64,000 nucleotides of DNA from Chromohalobacter moromii (GCF_023091865.1 NZ_JAHXDI010000001.1:496001-560000); one strand, 5' to 3'. Positions 54,767 through 64,000 are shown, counted from the stretch's first letter. Numbers and translations: made by a program. Notes: generated by a model not told the origin, from the letters alone.

Positions 54767-55372
54767 ATGAAGCTGTATCTCAAGCCGGGTAGCTGCGCGA
54801 TGGCCGTGCATATCGCGCTGGAAGAGGCGGAGTTGACCTACGAGATCGAGAAAGTGGATCTGGCTGCCAAGACAACGGAGAGCGGCGAGGATTATCGGGC
54901 GATCAGTCCCAATGGGTACGTGCCCGCCTTGGTGTTGGACGACGGTGAGGTGATGACCGAGGCGGCGGCGATTCTTCTCTACGTCGCCAATCTCGCACCG
55001 GAGGCCGAGATGGCGCCTTCCCCGGGTAGCAAGGCGTATTTCGAGCTATTGAGCCAACTGGTCTTCATCTCCACCGAGCTGCACAAGAACTTCAGTCCGT
55101 TCTTCAAGCCCAATAGCGGCGAGACCTGGCGTGGTATCGCTCAGAAAAATCTCGAGACGCGGCTATCGCTGATGAACGAGCGCCTGACGTCGCGTGACTA
55201 CGTGATGGGCGAGCGCTTCAGCGTGGCGGACGCTTACCTATTTACGGTGCTCAGTTGGGCGCAGGTGGTGGATGTCTCGCTGGACGCGTGGCCCCATTTG
55301 CAGCGTTTCGTGGCGCGCATCGCCGAGCGGGACTCGGTTCAGCGCGCCATGCAGGCCGAAGGCTTGAAGTGA
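54767..55372 (+). CDS. gstA: Glutathione S-transferase, beta class
   Basis: A 201-residue cytoplasmic GST. N-terminal thioredoxin fold with Cys10 in KPGSCAMAVHIALEEA (the beta-class catalytic Cys), cis-Pro region NGYVPALVLDDG, and C-terminal all-helical domain with GERFSVADAYLFTVLSWA. Downstream of the ribbon/MBL gene and convergent with the efflux operon. Confidence 0.93.
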   Translation: MKLYLKPGSCAMAVHIALEEAELTYEIEKVDLAAKTTESGEDYRAISPNGYVPALVLDDGEVMTEAAAILLYVANLAPEAEMAPSPGSKAYFELLSQLVFISTELHKNFSPFFKPNSGETWRGIAQKNLETRLSLMNERLTSRDYVMGERFSVADAYLFTVLSWAQVVDVSLDAWPHLQRFVARIAERDSVQRAMQAEGLK

Positions 55373-55400
55373 GCAATCACTTGCGATAGGCCCGTCTTAC

Positions 55401-56585
55401 TCAGCCGTGATCGCGCGGTTCGGCGTCGCTGACGTCGATATCCACCTCGACCATCATCCCAGGGCCGATCAGCTCGGTCGGCCCATCGTCGAATTGGATG
55501 CGCACCGGCAGGCGTTGGGTGATCTTGGTGAAGTTGCCGGAAGGGTTGGGGTCCGGCAGTAGCGCGAACTGGCTGGTGGCGGCTCGGCCGATGACGCTGA
55601 CATGGCCCTTGAAGGTGGCGTCCGGGAAAGCGTCGACGGTGATCGCGACCGGTTGGCCCTGACGCAGCTCGCCGATATCGGTCTCCTTGATGTTAGCCTT
55701 GACCCAGAGTTTGTCGGGGTCGTGCATCATCAGGACCGGCTGCCCAGCGCTGATGTATTCGCCTTGATCGGCCAATGTCTTGTTGATTACGCCGTTGCTG
55801 GGGCTCGTGATATGCAGGTCGTCGAGGCGTAGGCGTTCCTCGTCGCGCTTGGCTCGGGCGGCGGCGAGGTTTCGTTCGGCGATTCCCACCTGTTTTTGCA
55901 GCACGTCGGGGTTGGGCAATGGCATCTGCGAACCGTTGATGAAGCCCACCTGAGCGTTATCGGCCAGCGCCTGGCTGACTTCCACTTCTTGCTGTGCCTG
56001 GGCGTGCTCGGCCTTGGCGGCCTGATAAGCGTAATAATCCTGATCGCGACGCTGTTCGGAGACCGAGTTCTTCTTGTACAGCGTATCGGCACGCTTGAAC
56101 TCGCGTTCGGCCTCGGTGAGTCGTGCCTGGGCGGCTTCCTCGGCGGCTTGGCTGGCCTCGAGGTCTTGATGGGTCAAGTTCATGCCGCCTTCAAGCTGCT
56201 TTTGGGCCATCGCCAAACGTGCCTTCTCGTAGTCGAGCTGAGCCTGCTGCGCGGCGACGTTGGCCTCGAGCGATGCCATCTTGCGCTCATCGGGCTTACT
56301 GTAGAGCGATGCCACGGCGTCACCTTGCTTCAGGGTATCGCCCTCGGTGAGCGTGAAGTCGGTGATGCGACCGTCCAGGCGGCTACTGACCGTGATCTGA
56401 TCGGCCATGACGCGGGCGTCCTGAGCGCTGACGTGGGTCACGCGATGAGCGATGGCGAAGCCGAGCCAGATCAAACAGAGCACGACGAGAATCGCCAGAA
56501 TTAGCCACTTGCCGCGCGGCGGCAGGCGGCGTTTGTCGGTTGCCTGTGGTGTTGTGTCATCGGTCATGGTGGTGTCGTTGGTCAT
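55401..56585 (-). CDS. emrA: HlyD/EmrA-type membrane fusion protein
   Basis: A 394-residue periplasmic adaptor: one N-terminal transmembrane helix (about 28-48; WLILAILVVLCLIWLGF), a biotinyl-lipoyl half (ITVSSRLDGRITDFTLTEGD), a long helical hairpin (about 105-235), the second lipoyl half (DLHITSPSNGVINKTLADQG) and a beta-barrel end. Start ATG 56585 has AAGGA upstream; the frame reaches 56717 inside the spacer. Downstream of the emrB-like gene in the same operon. Confidence 0.92.
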   Translation of the reverse strand: MTNDTTMTDDTTPQATDKRRLPPRGKWLILAILVVLCLIWLGFAIAHRVTHVSAQDARVMADQITVSSRLDGRITDFTLTEGDTLKQGDAVASLYSKPDERKMASLEANVAAQQAQLDYEKARLAMAQKQLEGGMNLTHQDLEASQAAEEAAQARLTEAEREFKRADTLYKKNSVSEQRRDQDYYAYQAAKAEHAQAQQEVEVSQALADNAQVGFINGSQMPLPNPDVLQKQVGIAERNLAAARAKRDEERLRLDDLHITSPSNGVINKTLADQGEYISAGQPVLMMHDPDKLWVKANIKETDIGELRQGQPVAITVDAFPDATFKGHVSVIGRAATSQFALLPDPNPSGNFTKITQRLPVRIQFDDGPTELIGPGMMVEVDIDVSDAEPRDHG

Positions 56586-56628
56586 GACAGTGTCCTTGGT
56601 CGAAACGTGCGTTACGTAGACGTCGTGG

Positions 56629-58182
56629 TCACTTGGGCGTCGTGGCGCGCCAGCGGCTGAGCAGAAGCGAGGGGATCGCGACGATGAACAGGCTCCCCGT
56701 GAGCACCCAGAAGCCATCCTGATAAGCGAGGATCGATGCCCAGATCGTCTCGATACGTTCCATCAGATATCCGGCCATGGCACCTTGTTGGGTGGCGGAG
56801 GTGCCGAGATGGCCAGCCAGCTCGGCGAGCTGGTGGAGTTGCTGCTGGGCGAGGGCGTTATCGGCGTTGACGCCCGCGTTGAGCGCTTGTCCATGCTGTA
56901 CCGTTTGCCGGTCGAGCAGAATGACCAACGCCGCCGTGCCCAGTGCACCGCCGAGCTGCAACGCGAAGTTGATAGCGCCGGAGCCGTGGCCGGTCAGGTG
57001 CCGGGGCAGTCCGGCGATGGCGTTGGAAAGTGTTGGCGGAGGAAACGCGGCCATGCCGATGGACAGAATGCCCATCGCCGTCGCCAGGTACGCGAACGAG
57101 GTATTCCAGTCCATTTGTGCCATCAACCACACCGCATACATCGTGCAGGCCAGCCCCGGCATGGTGAGTCGGTGCGGTGGGTGACGGTCGCTCAACCAGC
57201 CCACTAGTGGCACTAGCACTCCCAGCACGGCGGTGGAGGGCAGAAAGATCTGTCCGGCGGTGATCGGGCTGTAATGCAGCACCGACTGCACGAACTGAGG
57301 CAGCAAATACATGATGCCGTAGAAGGTGCCACCGAACAGGAACATCGCCAGGGTGCCGACCACGAACACGCGATTGCGGAAAATCGCTAGGTCCATCAAC
57401 GGATGCTCGGTGCGCTTCTGCCAAACCACGAACGCGGTGCCACAGACGAGGGCGATGAGGATCAAGCCCGGCACGCGCGGGTCATACCAGCCCCAGCGCT
57501 GGCCGTTGGAAAGCGCCGCGAGCAGTGAGAAAACCGCAACGAATAGCAGCACGACGCCGGCCCAGTCGAAGGGCGGGCGCGGGCCCTTCTGTTCTCGCGA
57601 GGGCAGGAAGAAGTAGCCCATCACCGCCGCCGCCACGCAGATCGGTAGGGTCACGAAGAAGACGTAGCGCCAGGTGAAATGCTCGACCAGCCAGCCGCCG
57701 ATCACCGTGGCCAGCGTCAGCGGCAGTCCCAGGCACATGCCGTACATCGCTGTCGCCATGCCGCGTCCTTCGGGCGGATAAGCCGCGAACAGCGCCTGCA
57801 TCGCCACCGGGCGGATCAGCCCCGTCATTCCGCCTTGGATGACGCGCGCGGCAACGAGCATGCCCATGCCTTGTCCCAACCCCCCCAGAAACGAGGCGGC
57901 GATGAACACGACCAGCAAGCCAATGAAGGTGGCGCGCTGGCCGACGGCGGAGACCAGCCACGGCGCGACGAGCAGCGAAACGGTCGTCGAGGCCAGAAAG
58001 CCGGTCGACAGCCACTGGACCTGGGAATCGCTCATGCCGAACGCGCCTTTTATATAAGGCACCGCTACATTGACGATGGTGATCGACATGCCAAGTGCCA
58101 CGAGTCCCAGCATCACGGTCAGGGTGACCCACAGGCGGTAGCGGGGGCCGTAGCGTTCGAAGAGCCGGTCGACCTGCGTCAT
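56629..58182 (-). CDS. emrB: MFS multidrug exporter, DHA2 (EmrB-like)
   Basis: A 517-residue, 14-helix exporter. DHA2 marks: TIVNVAVPYIKGAFGMSDSQVQWLSTGF near helix 1-2, motif C-like GLPLTLATVIGGWLVEHFTWRYVFF, and a large loop before the last helix (residues about 425-475). Start: ATG 58182 begins the conserved part; a GTG at 58215 would add 11 residues. Neither has a strong ribosome site. No outer-membrane factor gene is adjacent; TolC is presumably shared. Confidence 0.9.
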   Translation of the reverse strand: MTQVDRLFERYGPRYRLWVTLTVMLGLVALGMSITIVNVAVPYIKGAFGMSDSQVQWLSTGFLASTTVSLLVAPWLVSAVGQRATFIGLLVVFIAASFLGGLGQGMGMLVAARVIQGGMTGLIRPVAMQALFAAYPPEGRGMATAMYGMCLGLPLTLATVIGGWLVEHFTWRYVFFVTLPICVAAAVMGYFFLPSREQKGPRPPFDWAGVVLLFVAVFSLLAALSNGQRWGWYDPRVPGLILIALVCGTAFVVWQKRTEHPLMDLAIFRNRVFVVGTLAMFLFGGTFYGIMYLLPQFVQSVLHYSPITAGQIFLPSTAVLGVLVPLVGWLSDRHPPHRLTMPGLACTMYAVWLMAQMDWNTSFAYLATAMGILSIGMAAFPPPTLSNAIAGLPRHLTGHGSGAINFALQLGGALGTAALVILLDRQTVQHGQALNAGVNADNALAQQQLHQLAELAGHLGTSATQQGAMAGYLMERIETIWASILAYQDGFWVLTGSLFIVAIPSLLLSRWRATTPK

Positions 58183-58426
58183 GCGCGACCACCGATGCAG
58201 AGGGAGCGATGGCACCGGGAAGCGGGTGCCAGCGAGAGAGGATGCAAAGCCTTGTCCTTGTGTGTCGTGGGCGTTACCGGAAGCGGATGCGACGTCGCTG
58301 AGGACGAAAGCAGGCGAATCGATAACGTGACGATATTTTGTTGGCTAAGGGATTATGACGGCTTTGCAGGTCGTCTTTCAACGGGCTGATCGTCGGAGGT
58401 GGCAAGTCAGGGTGACGGGGGCGTGA

Positions 58427-59530
58427 TCAACGCGGAGCCAGCGTCTGGAGTCGTGCCAGCGTCTCGTTGCCCAGTCGGCGCGTGAGAGTCTCGGCGTCGC
58501 CCTGGAGCGCCAGTGCCGCTGCCTGGCCGGCCCACAGCGATGAGAAGTCGCCACGTCCTTGGGCCTCGGCGGCTTGCTTGAGCGGAGCGAGCGCGCCACC
58601 GGCGGTGGGGAAGGGCGGGGCGGCTGGCGAGAGCGGGCCGAGCTCATGAATCACTCGATTGACGAGGCTGCGCGCCGGGCGGCCGGAGAACAGGCGGGTG
58701 ACGACGGTGTTGTCGTCGCGGGCCTTGGTCAGGGCAGCGCGATGAATGTCGCTGATCAGACTTTCCGGCGTGGACAGGTAGTAGCTGCCGAGCTGCACGC
58801 CACAGGCACCCAACGCGAAGGCGGCGGCGACACCGCGTGCGTCGCCGATGCCGCCGGCGGCGATGACGGGCCGGTCGATGGCATCGACGAGCTGCGGCAC
58901 CAGCGCGAAGGTGCCGGGCTGGCGGGCCATGGCGTCGGCCACCGTGTCCGCGCGGGTATCCTCCAGAAAAACACCACGGTGTCCGCCGGCTTCGAGCCCC
59001 TGGGCGATGATGATGCCCGCACCGTTGGTGGCCAGCCAGCGCCCCTCGGCGACGGTGGTGGCACTGGCCATGACGGTGGCGCCGGTGGCCTTCACGCGAG
59101 CCAGCAAGGGCGCGTCCGGCAAGCCGAAATGAAAGCTCACGACCTCGGGACGCAGACGCTCGACCAGCGCGCACTGGACCTCGTCGAAGGGCGTGCGTTG
59201 GGCGGCCGGGGCGGCATCCTCGGGGTCGAGTCCCGCCTCGCGATAAAACGGTGCCAAGCGCTCGCGCCAGGCAGCTTCGGCGCAGGGATCGGGCGGTGAC
59301 GGCAAGTGGCAGAAAAAGTTGAGATTGAGCGGGCCGGTGGCATGCTCGCGAAACCGTGCGACTTCCTGCTCGATGCGCTTGGGGGCGAGCGTGGCGCAAG
59401 GGATGGAGCCCAGCGCGCCCCCTCGACTAGCGGCGATGGCCAGTGTCGCGTCGTTGGCGCCAGCCATGGGAGCCTGGACGATGGGCAGTTCGATGGCGAG
59501 GCGGTCGAGCAGTTCACGTTGCGGCCACAT
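58427..59530 (-). CDS. Nitronate monooxygenase (2-nitropropane dioxygenase family)
   Basis: A 367-residue FMN TIM-barrel enzyme. Motifs: ELPIVQAPMAGANDATLAIAAS at the start, AGIIIAQGLEAGGHRGVF with the catalytic His, PVIAAGGIGDARGVAAAFALGACGVQLGSYYL for FMN phosphate binding. This is class I nitronate monooxygenase, detoxifying alkyl nitronates. ATG 59530 has GGGAG upstream; the frame to 59551 is less likely. Monocistronic. Confidence 0.9.
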   Translation of the reverse strand: MWPQRELLDRLAIELPIVQAPMAGANDATLAIAASRGGALGSIPCATLAPKRIEQEVARFREHATGPLNLNFFCHLPSPPDPCAEAAWRERLAPFYREAGLDPEDAAPAAQRTPFDEVQCALVERLRPEVVSFHFGLPDAPLLARVKATGATVMASATTVAEGRWLATNGAGIIIAQGLEAGGHRGVFLEDTRADTVADAMARQPGTFALVPQLVDAIDRPVIAAGGIGDARGVAAAFALGACGVQLGSYYLSTPESLISDIHRAALTKARDDNTVVTRLFSGRPARSLVNRVIHELGPLSPAAPPFPTAGGALAPLKQAAEAQGRGDFSSLWAGQAAALALQGDAETLTRRLGNETLARLQTLAPR

Positions 59531-59872
59531 GGCGATGCTCCCGGGTATCACGGTAAGGAGGCGGCGACCCTGGTATCAGGACCGGCACGACCCATGATCG
59601 AATGACCGGGGCGGGGTTGCAAGCACACTAATATGGATGTCATATCGCACTACTTTGGTATCACGCCTTTGGTCTTGGGTGTGCAGGGTGGTATCCGTTT
59701 ATTAGGGGGCATGCGAATATGATAATCGAATAGATATCGCTTTTGGCCACGAAACGCATTAGATGGCTATCGGCACACGCAGTAGGTTGACGTCGGGCTA
59801 TGCGGCAGTCTGTTAACGGGCAGGCCTGATATACTCCTTCGTCATGATGCTGCGACCCAATAAGGCTAACGC
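59531..59872. promoter_or_regulatory. Intergenic region between nitronate monooxygenase and mtgA
   Basis: 342 bases without a gene. It carries divergent promoters. On the + strand an extended -10, TGATATACT (59827-59835), lies 38 bases before mtgA without a matching -35. A central A/T-rich stretch (59710-59740) repeats ATATGATAATCG-like words. No RNA gene or terminator seen. Confidence 0.4.
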
Positions 59873-60577
59873 ATGACGCGGGATTGGTTGCGCAGGGGAC
59901 TGCGCTTTTTATTGTTCGTGATACTTGGCTTCGTGGGGCTATCGGTGCTCCTGGTGCTGGTGTTTCGCGTGGTACCGGTGTTCGGCTCGACGGTGATGCT
60001 GGAGCGCAAGATCGAGTCGTGGGTGAGTGGCGAGCCGATCTCGATCCACCAGCAATGGCGGCCATGGGCGTCGCTTTCCGACAATGCCAAGCTGGCGGTG
60101 ATCGCCTCAGAGGACCAGCGCTTTCCCATGCATCACGGATTCGATTTCAACCAGATGCAGAAGGCACTAGACGCCTGGTTCAGTGGCGACAGCCTGCGCG
60201 GCGCCAGCACTATCAGTCAGCAGACCGCCAAGAACCTGTTCCTTTGGACCGATCGGACCTGGGTGCGCAAGGGGTTTGAAGCCTGGTTCACGGTCTTGAT
60301 CGAACTGCTATGGCCCAAGGAGCGGATCCTCGAGGTGTATCTCAATATCGTCGAGTGGGATAGCGGCGTGTTCGGCCTAGAAGCCGCCGCGCAGCACTAC
60401 TTCGGTGTGAGCGCCAACCAACTCAGCGCAGCGCAGGCTAGCCGCTTAGCGGCGATTCTGCCCAATCCGCGCGAGTGGAGCGCGTCGCGACCCTCGGCGT
60501 ACATCCAGCAGCGCAGCCAGTGGATTCGGCAGCAAATGCGTCAACTGGGCGGTAGCGCTTACCTTGAGCGCCTGTAA
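59873..60577 (+). CDS. mtgA: Monofunctional biosynthetic peptidoglycan transglycosylase
   Basis: Polymerises lipid II into glycan strands at the inner membrane. 234 residues with one N-terminal helix (about 10-32) and a GT51 domain: ASEDQRFPMHHGFD (catalytic Glu), RGASTISQQTAKNLFLW, KERILEVYLNIVEWDSGVFGLEAAAQHYFG and AARLAAILPNPREW-like RLAAILPNP. Normal length. Confidence 0.96.
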   Translation: MTRDWLRRGLRFLLFVILGFVGLSVLLVLVFRVVPVFGSTVMLERKIESWVSGEPISIHQQWRPWASLSDNAKLAVIASEDQRFPMHHGFDFNQMQKALDAWFSGDSLRGASTISQQTAKNLFLWTDRTWVRKGFEAWFTVLIELLWPKERILEVYLNIVEWDSGVFGLEAAAQHYFGVSANQLSAAQASRLAAILPNPREWSASRPSAYIQQRSQWIRQQMRQLGGSAYLERL

Positions 60578-60636
60578 GCGTTGTCATCGTGCTGGCCGCC
60601 GTCATTGCAGTCGCTTTTATTAGATAAGGAGCCTTC

Positions 60637-61563
60637 ATGAATTCCACTTCCGTGGCCATCGTCGGATTCGGCAAAATCGCACGCGACCAGCACGTGCCCG
60701 CCCTGCATGACAGCGCGGCGTTCACGCTCGATGCCGTGGCCAGCCGTAATGCGTCGCTGGAGGGTGTCGCGCATTTTCGCGATATCCAGACCTTGCTCGA
60801 TGAGCGTCCGGACATCCAGGCGATTTCGCTGTGCGCGCCGCCGCAAGTGCGTTATCGCCAGGCGCGCGCGGCCATCGCCGCAGGCAAGCATGTGATGCTG
60901 GAAAAACCGCCGGGTGCGACGCTGAGCGAGGTTGAAGATCTGCGTGCTCAGGCCGAGCGTGCCGGCGTGACGCTGTTCGCAACCTGGCATTCGCGTTACG
61001 CGGCGGGGGTCGCTCAAGCTCGTGAGTGGCTGAGTGGGCGTCGCGTGCGTTCGGTCAACGTGCAATGGAAGGAAGACGTACGGCGCTGGCATCCCGGCCA
61101 GGAATGGATCTGGGAAGCCGGTGGCCTGGGCGTTTTCGATCCCGGCATCAACGCGCTGTCGATCATCACTGCGATTCTGCCCGAACCGTTCTTTCTCACC
61201 CAGGGCGAGCTTGCAGTGCCGGCCAATCGGCAGGGACCGATCGCGGCGACGCTGGCGTTCCGCGATGCACATGATGCCGATATTCGAGCCGAGTTCGACT
61301 GGCGCCAGACGGGACCGCAGACCTGGGATATTTACATCGAGACCGATACCGGGCCGTTGTCACTCACCCAGGGCGGCAGTCGCTTGACCGTCGGTGATGA
61401 GGTGGTAATGGAAGGCGGCGATGCCGAGTACCCCGGGCTCTACGCTCGCTTCGCCGAGCTCATCGCTCATGGTGAGAGTGATGTCGATGTCGCGCCGCTA
61501 CGGCATGTCGCCGATGCCTTCCTGCTTGGTCAGCGCGTCAGCGTCGATGCTTTCCACGAGTAA
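60637..61563 (+). CDS. L-arabinose / D-galactose 1-dehydrogenase (Gfo/Idh/MocA family)
   Basis: A 308-residue NAD(P) oxidoreductase closely resembling Azospirillum L-arabinose 1-dehydrogenase: IVGFGKIARDQHVPAL, SLCAPPQVRYRQARAAI, GKHVMLEKPPGATLSEVE (catalytic Lys in EKP), WKEDVRRWHPGQEWIWE, GGLGVFDPGINALSI. It oxidises the aldose to the lactone, first step of non-phosphorylating sugar oxidation. AAGGAG upstream. The neighbouring LysR and araF/araG genes support arabinose or galactose as substrate. Confidence 0.88.
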   Translation: MNSTSVAIVGFGKIARDQHVPALHDSAAFTLDAVASRNASLEGVAHFRDIQTLLDERPDIQAISLCAPPQVRYRQARAAIAAGKHVMLEKPPGATLSEVEDLRAQAERAGVTLFATWHSRYAAGVAQAREWLSGRRVRSVNVQWKEDVRRWHPGQEWIWEAGGLGVFDPGINALSIITAILPEPFFLTQGELAVPANRQGPIAATLAFRDAHDADIRAEFDWRQTGPQTWDIYIETDTGPLSLTQGGSRLTVGDEVVMEGGDAEYPGLYARFAELIAHGESDVDVAPLRHVADAFLLGQRVSVDAFHE

Positions 61564-61586
61564 GCGTGCCTTGCTGAGGGCGTGAC

Positions 61587-62525
61587 TCATCGACCACGGA
61601 TGATCTCGCGCAGAGTCGACATCAACGCCGCCGCGCCGGGCGAAAGCCGCTGTTCGCGCAGGCTGACCAGCCCGTAGGGCTGCACGCTCAGCGCCTCTGG
61701 GAATGGCAAAATGCGAAAGCGCGGCTGGTCGCAGAGCAGGTCCGCTACCTGCCGCGTGGTCACCGTCACGGTATCCGACTTGTCGACCATGGCCAGCGCC
61801 ACCAGGATGTCCGGCGTATCGACGATTTGACGCGGCAACGCCACGCCGTGATGCAGGAATAGATGGTCGACCCGCTGGCGCATCAAGGCGCCGGGCGGCT
61901 GCAATACCCAAGGGTAGTCGACCATCGCCGCCAGGTTCAGCGACTCGCGCTGGGCGAGCGGATGGTCGGCGCGACACACGAAGCACAGCGCCTCCTCGCC
62001 GATCTCTTCGAAGACGAAATCGCCCGCGGGCAGCGTCGATGGTATTCGCGCGATGGCGAAATCGAATTCGCCTTCCATGAGACGCGGAATCAGCTCGTGG
62101 CTGACATCCACGTCGATGCTGACCTTGAGGTTGGGGCGGTCGCGATGCACGCGCTCCACCGCGCTGGTCAGCAGCGTGACGGCTGGCGCCATCACCGTCC
62201 CCACCGAAACACTCCCCGCGCTGCCCGCATGCAATGCATTCAATTCGTCGCCTGCTTGATGAAGCGACGACATGATGCCGCGCGCGTGTCGAATCACCGT
62301 CTCGCCGTACCAGTTGGGGGCGATGCCGCGCGGGTGACGGTCGAACAATACGAGGCCGAGCTGGTTTTCTAGCTCACCCAGCAGTTTGGATGCCGCCGGC
62401 TGACTCATACCCAGGCGCTCGGCGGCGCGGTGCAGGTTGCGCAGCTCGTCTAGCGCGATGAACAACTGCAAATGGCGCAACTTTAGTCGCACCTTCATGA
62501 ACCAGTCAGTGGGCAAGGAGCTCAT
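61587..62525 (-). CDS. gbpR: LysR-family regulator, GbpR-like
   Basis: A 312-residue LysR protein: HTH (about 15-75; NLHRAAERLGMSQPAASKLLGELENQLG), effector domain with VSVGTVMAPAVTLLTSAVERVHRDRPNL. Resembles Agrobacterium/Azospirillum GbpR, which controls a galactose/arabinose-binding protein. Divergent from araF and convergent with the aldose dehydrogenase gene, so control of this sugar locus is likely. Confidence 0.85.
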   Translation of the reverse strand: MSSLPTDWFMKVRLKLRHLQLFIALDELRNLHRAAERLGMSQPAASKLLGELENQLGLVLFDRHPRGIAPNWYGETVIRHARGIMSSLHQAGDELNALHAGSAGSVSVGTVMAPAVTLLTSAVERVHRDRPNLKVSIDVDVSHELIPRLMEGEFDFAIARIPSTLPAGDFVFEEIGEEALCFVCRADHPLAQRESLNLAAMVDYPWVLQPPGALMRQRVDHLFLHHGVALPRQIVDTPDILVALAMVDKSDTVTVTTRQVADLLCDQPRFRILPFPEALSVQPYGLVSLREQRLSPGAAALMSTLREIIRGR

Positions 62526-62684
62526 GGTGTCTGGCCTCAGGAGAAAACAATAACAAAATGGATATCGGTATTTCTGTCAAGTGGCATTAGTCGGTTATTT
62601 CGCTGATGCCTATTGTTCAGACTGTTAAGAAACCTGTTCTGCAGCACAACAACAACCCCTCGAAGGGATCCAGGAGGACGCCGG
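62526..62684. promoter_or_regulatory. gbpR / araF divergent region
   Basis: 159 bases between divergent starts. A/T-rich in the middle (62545-62635), with several ATTAG/TAAG-type boxes. No clear promoter pair; a LysR-dependent promoter is expected. AGGAGG at 62672-62677 is the araF ribosome site. Confidence 0.35.
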
Positions 62685-63713
62685 ATGTCATTAACAACAC
62701 CTAAGACGCGTACGCTACGACCCATGACACGTACCCTACTGGGGATGGCCGTGGGCTTGGCGCTGAGCGCTGGGCCGTTGACGGCACAAGCCCAGAGCGA
62801 TGAGGACGTCAAGATGGGCTTCATCGTCAAGAAGCCCGAACAGGCGTGGTTCATCAATGAGCAAGAGGCCGCGACCGCATTGGGTGAAGAGAAAGGCTTC
62901 GAAGTGGTGCGCTTGTCGGGCGAAGATGGCCAGGAAGTGTTGAGTGCCATTGATAACCTCAACTCGCAAGGCGCTCAGGGCTTCGTGATCTGTCCGCCGG
63001 ATGTGCGGCTGGGGCCAGCGATCATGAACCGTGCCAAGCAATATGGCATGAAAGTGGTGACCGTCGACGATCGCTTTATCGGCAGCGATGGCGAGCCGAT
63101 GGAGAACGTGCCGCACTTGGGGATGTCCGGTTATAAGATCGGTGAGCAAGTCGGTAACGCCATCGCCGAAGAGATGGACAATCGCGGCTGGGATCCGGAC
63201 GAGGTCGCCGCACTGCGTATCACCAACTATGAACTGCCTACCGCAAAAGAGCGTACCGATGGCGCCACGGCTGCGTTGCTCGAGTCCGGTTTCAAGAAGG
63301 ACAACATCTTCGATGCGCCGCAGCAAAATACCGATACCAGCAGCGCCTTTTCGGCGGCATCGCCGGTGTTCTCCAAGCGTGGCGATTTCGAGCACTGGGT
63401 GATCTACGCCCTCAACGAAGAGAGCGTGCTAGGCGGCGTACGCGCGAGTGAACAGTACGGACTCGATCCGGAACAGGTCATCGGCGTGGGCATCAACGGC
63501 TCCGGCGCGGCGTTCGCGGAGTTCTCGCGTGAGACGCCTACTGGCTTCCACGGTACCGTTGCCGTGAGTTCGACCATGCATGGGCGCCAGTCGGCGGACA
63601 ACCTCTACCAGTGGATTACCGAAGGCGAGAAACCGCCGGCCAATACCGAGACGACCGGTAAGCTGATGACGCGGGACAACTGGCAAGACGTACGGGAAGA
63701 GCTGGGTTTGTAA
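62685..63713 (+). CDS. araF: Arabinose-type ABC transporter substrate-binding protein
   Basis: A 342-residue periplasmic sugar-binding protein. Signal peptide with core [16 protein letters not shown] and cleavage near AQAQS (about residue 38). The mature part has [40 protein letters not shown] and [16 protein letters not shown], which match AraF. ATG 62685 is chosen for the AGGAGG; ATG 62724 would give a shorter signal. Followed by a hairpin and araG. Confidence 0.92.
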   Translation: MSLTTPKTRTLRPMTRTLLGMAVGLALSAGPLTAQAQSDEDVKMGFIVKKPEQAWFINEQEAATALGEEKGFEVVRLSGEDGQEVLSAIDNLNSQGAQGFVICPPDVRLGPAIMNRAKQYGMKVVTVDDRFIGSDGEPMENVPHLGMSGYKIGEQVGNAIAEEMDNRGWDPDEVAALRITNYELPTAKERTDGATAALLESGFKKDNIFDAPQQNTDTSSAFSAASPVFSKRGDFEHWVIYALNEESVLGGVRASEQYGLDPEQVIGVGINGSGAAFAEFSRETPTGFHGTVAVSSTMHGRQSADNLYQWITEGEKPPANTETTGKLMTRDNWQDVREELGL

Positions 63714-63720
63714 GATCGAT

Positions 63721-63740
63721 GCCCGCGCCACGTCGCGGGC
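63721..63740 (+). other. Intercistronic hairpin between araF and araG
   Basis: GCCCGCG-CCACGT-CGCGGGC directly after the araF stop, without a T tract. Such hairpins usually protect the binding-protein message and lower distal gene expression. Confidence 0.6.
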
Positions 63741-63766
63741 ATGCTTGTTTCCTTCAGGAGTGCCGT

Positions 63767-64000
63767 ATGTCCGAGGCTTTTCTTCGTTTCGATGATATTA
63801 CCGTCGAGTTTCCCGGTGTGAGGGCGCTCGACGGTGTGAGTTTTGCTGCGAAGGCCGGCGAGGTGCATGCCTTGATGGGCGAGAACGGCGCCGGGAAGTC
63901 GACCTTGCTCAAGGTACTCAGCGGCGTAAACCGTCCCTCCTCGGGCCAGTTGTGGATCGATGGCCAGTCGTATGTCTTTACCAACGCCCGAGAGGCATTG
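63767..64000 (+). CDS. araG: Arabinose-type ABC transporter ATPase, 5' part (cut by window end)
   Basis: 78 residues visible of a protein normally near 500. [16 protein letters not shown] and Walker [19 protein letters not shown] mark the first ATPase half of an AraG/RbsA-type double-ATPase subunit. AGGAG lies six bases before ATG 63767. The permease araH is expected beyond the edge. Confidence 0.9.
   Translation, partial: MSEAFLRFDDITVEFPGVRALDGVSFAAKAGEVHALMGENGAGKSTLLKVLSGVNRPSSGQLWIDGQSYVFTNAREAL

Overview
The window is GC-rich gammaproteobacterial DNA with tightly packed genes. The best guess is a halophile of the Halomonas/Chromohalobacter group. That guess rests on the RpoD sequence, on a BCCT betaine transporter beside a very large glycine-betaine catabolic block, and on gene order resembling the Pseudomonas gbc/dgc/sox locus. 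It is inference; no 16S gene is present. I see no tRNA, rRNA, CRISPR array, integrase, transposase or phage gene.

Layout. 0-4.5 kb: 3' half of rpoD, an unknown membrane protein, and a cNMP/CBS/DUF294 protein paired with a DnaQ-like exonuclease. 4.6-39.5 kb: a block for breaking glycine betaine down to pyruvate and CO2. It holds the BCCT transporter, a LysR regulator and Fe-S serine dehydratase, a Crp/Fnr regulator, a second LysR regulator, glutathione-dependent formaldehyde oxidation (adhC, fghA), the GbdR-type activator, an M19 dipeptidase-like protein, a DUF5943-like protein, dimethylglycine demethylase (dgcA, dgcB) with its own ETF pair, an MFS transporter, glutathione-independent formaldehyde dehydrogenase (fdhA), a two-gene NAD-dependent formate dehydrogenase, heterotetrameric sarcosine oxidase (soxBDAG), purU, a small Cys-containing protein, and the divergent glycine betaine monooxygenase genes gbcA and gbcB.

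Together these genes would import betaine and demethylate it stepwise: GbcAB to dimethylglycine, DgcAB-ETF to sarcosine, SoxBDAG to glycine. Formaldehyde goes to formate by two parallel routes, folate-bound C1 units are released as formate by PurU, formate is oxidised to CO2 with NADH, and serine is deaminated to pyruvate. Serine hydroxymethyltransferase (glyA), which must join glycine to the C1 unit, is not in the window.

39.5-64 kb: ordinary accessory and housekeeping content. It includes a CDF cation transporter, a secreted CehA/McbA-like metallohydrolase, a DUF533 protein, an MFS/AraC divergent pair, a LysE-family remnant, a PoxB-like enzyme, a phosphonate-type ABC importer (phnD-C-E-E) divergent from a DeoR regulator and HAD phosphatase, a rubredoxin/MBL-like protein, a beta-class GST, an EmrAB-type efflux pair, a nitronate monooxygenase, mtgA, and the start of a sugar locus (aldose 1-dehydrogenase, GbpR-like LysR, araF, araG) cut by the window edge.

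I did not find one clearly unprecedented system. The best leads are the small Cys protein and the divergent M19 and DUF5943 proteins inside the betaine block, the fused NuoE-NuoF formate dehydrogenase subunit, a structured palindromic element at 15.5 kb, and the phn-type transporter without any C-P lyase genes.
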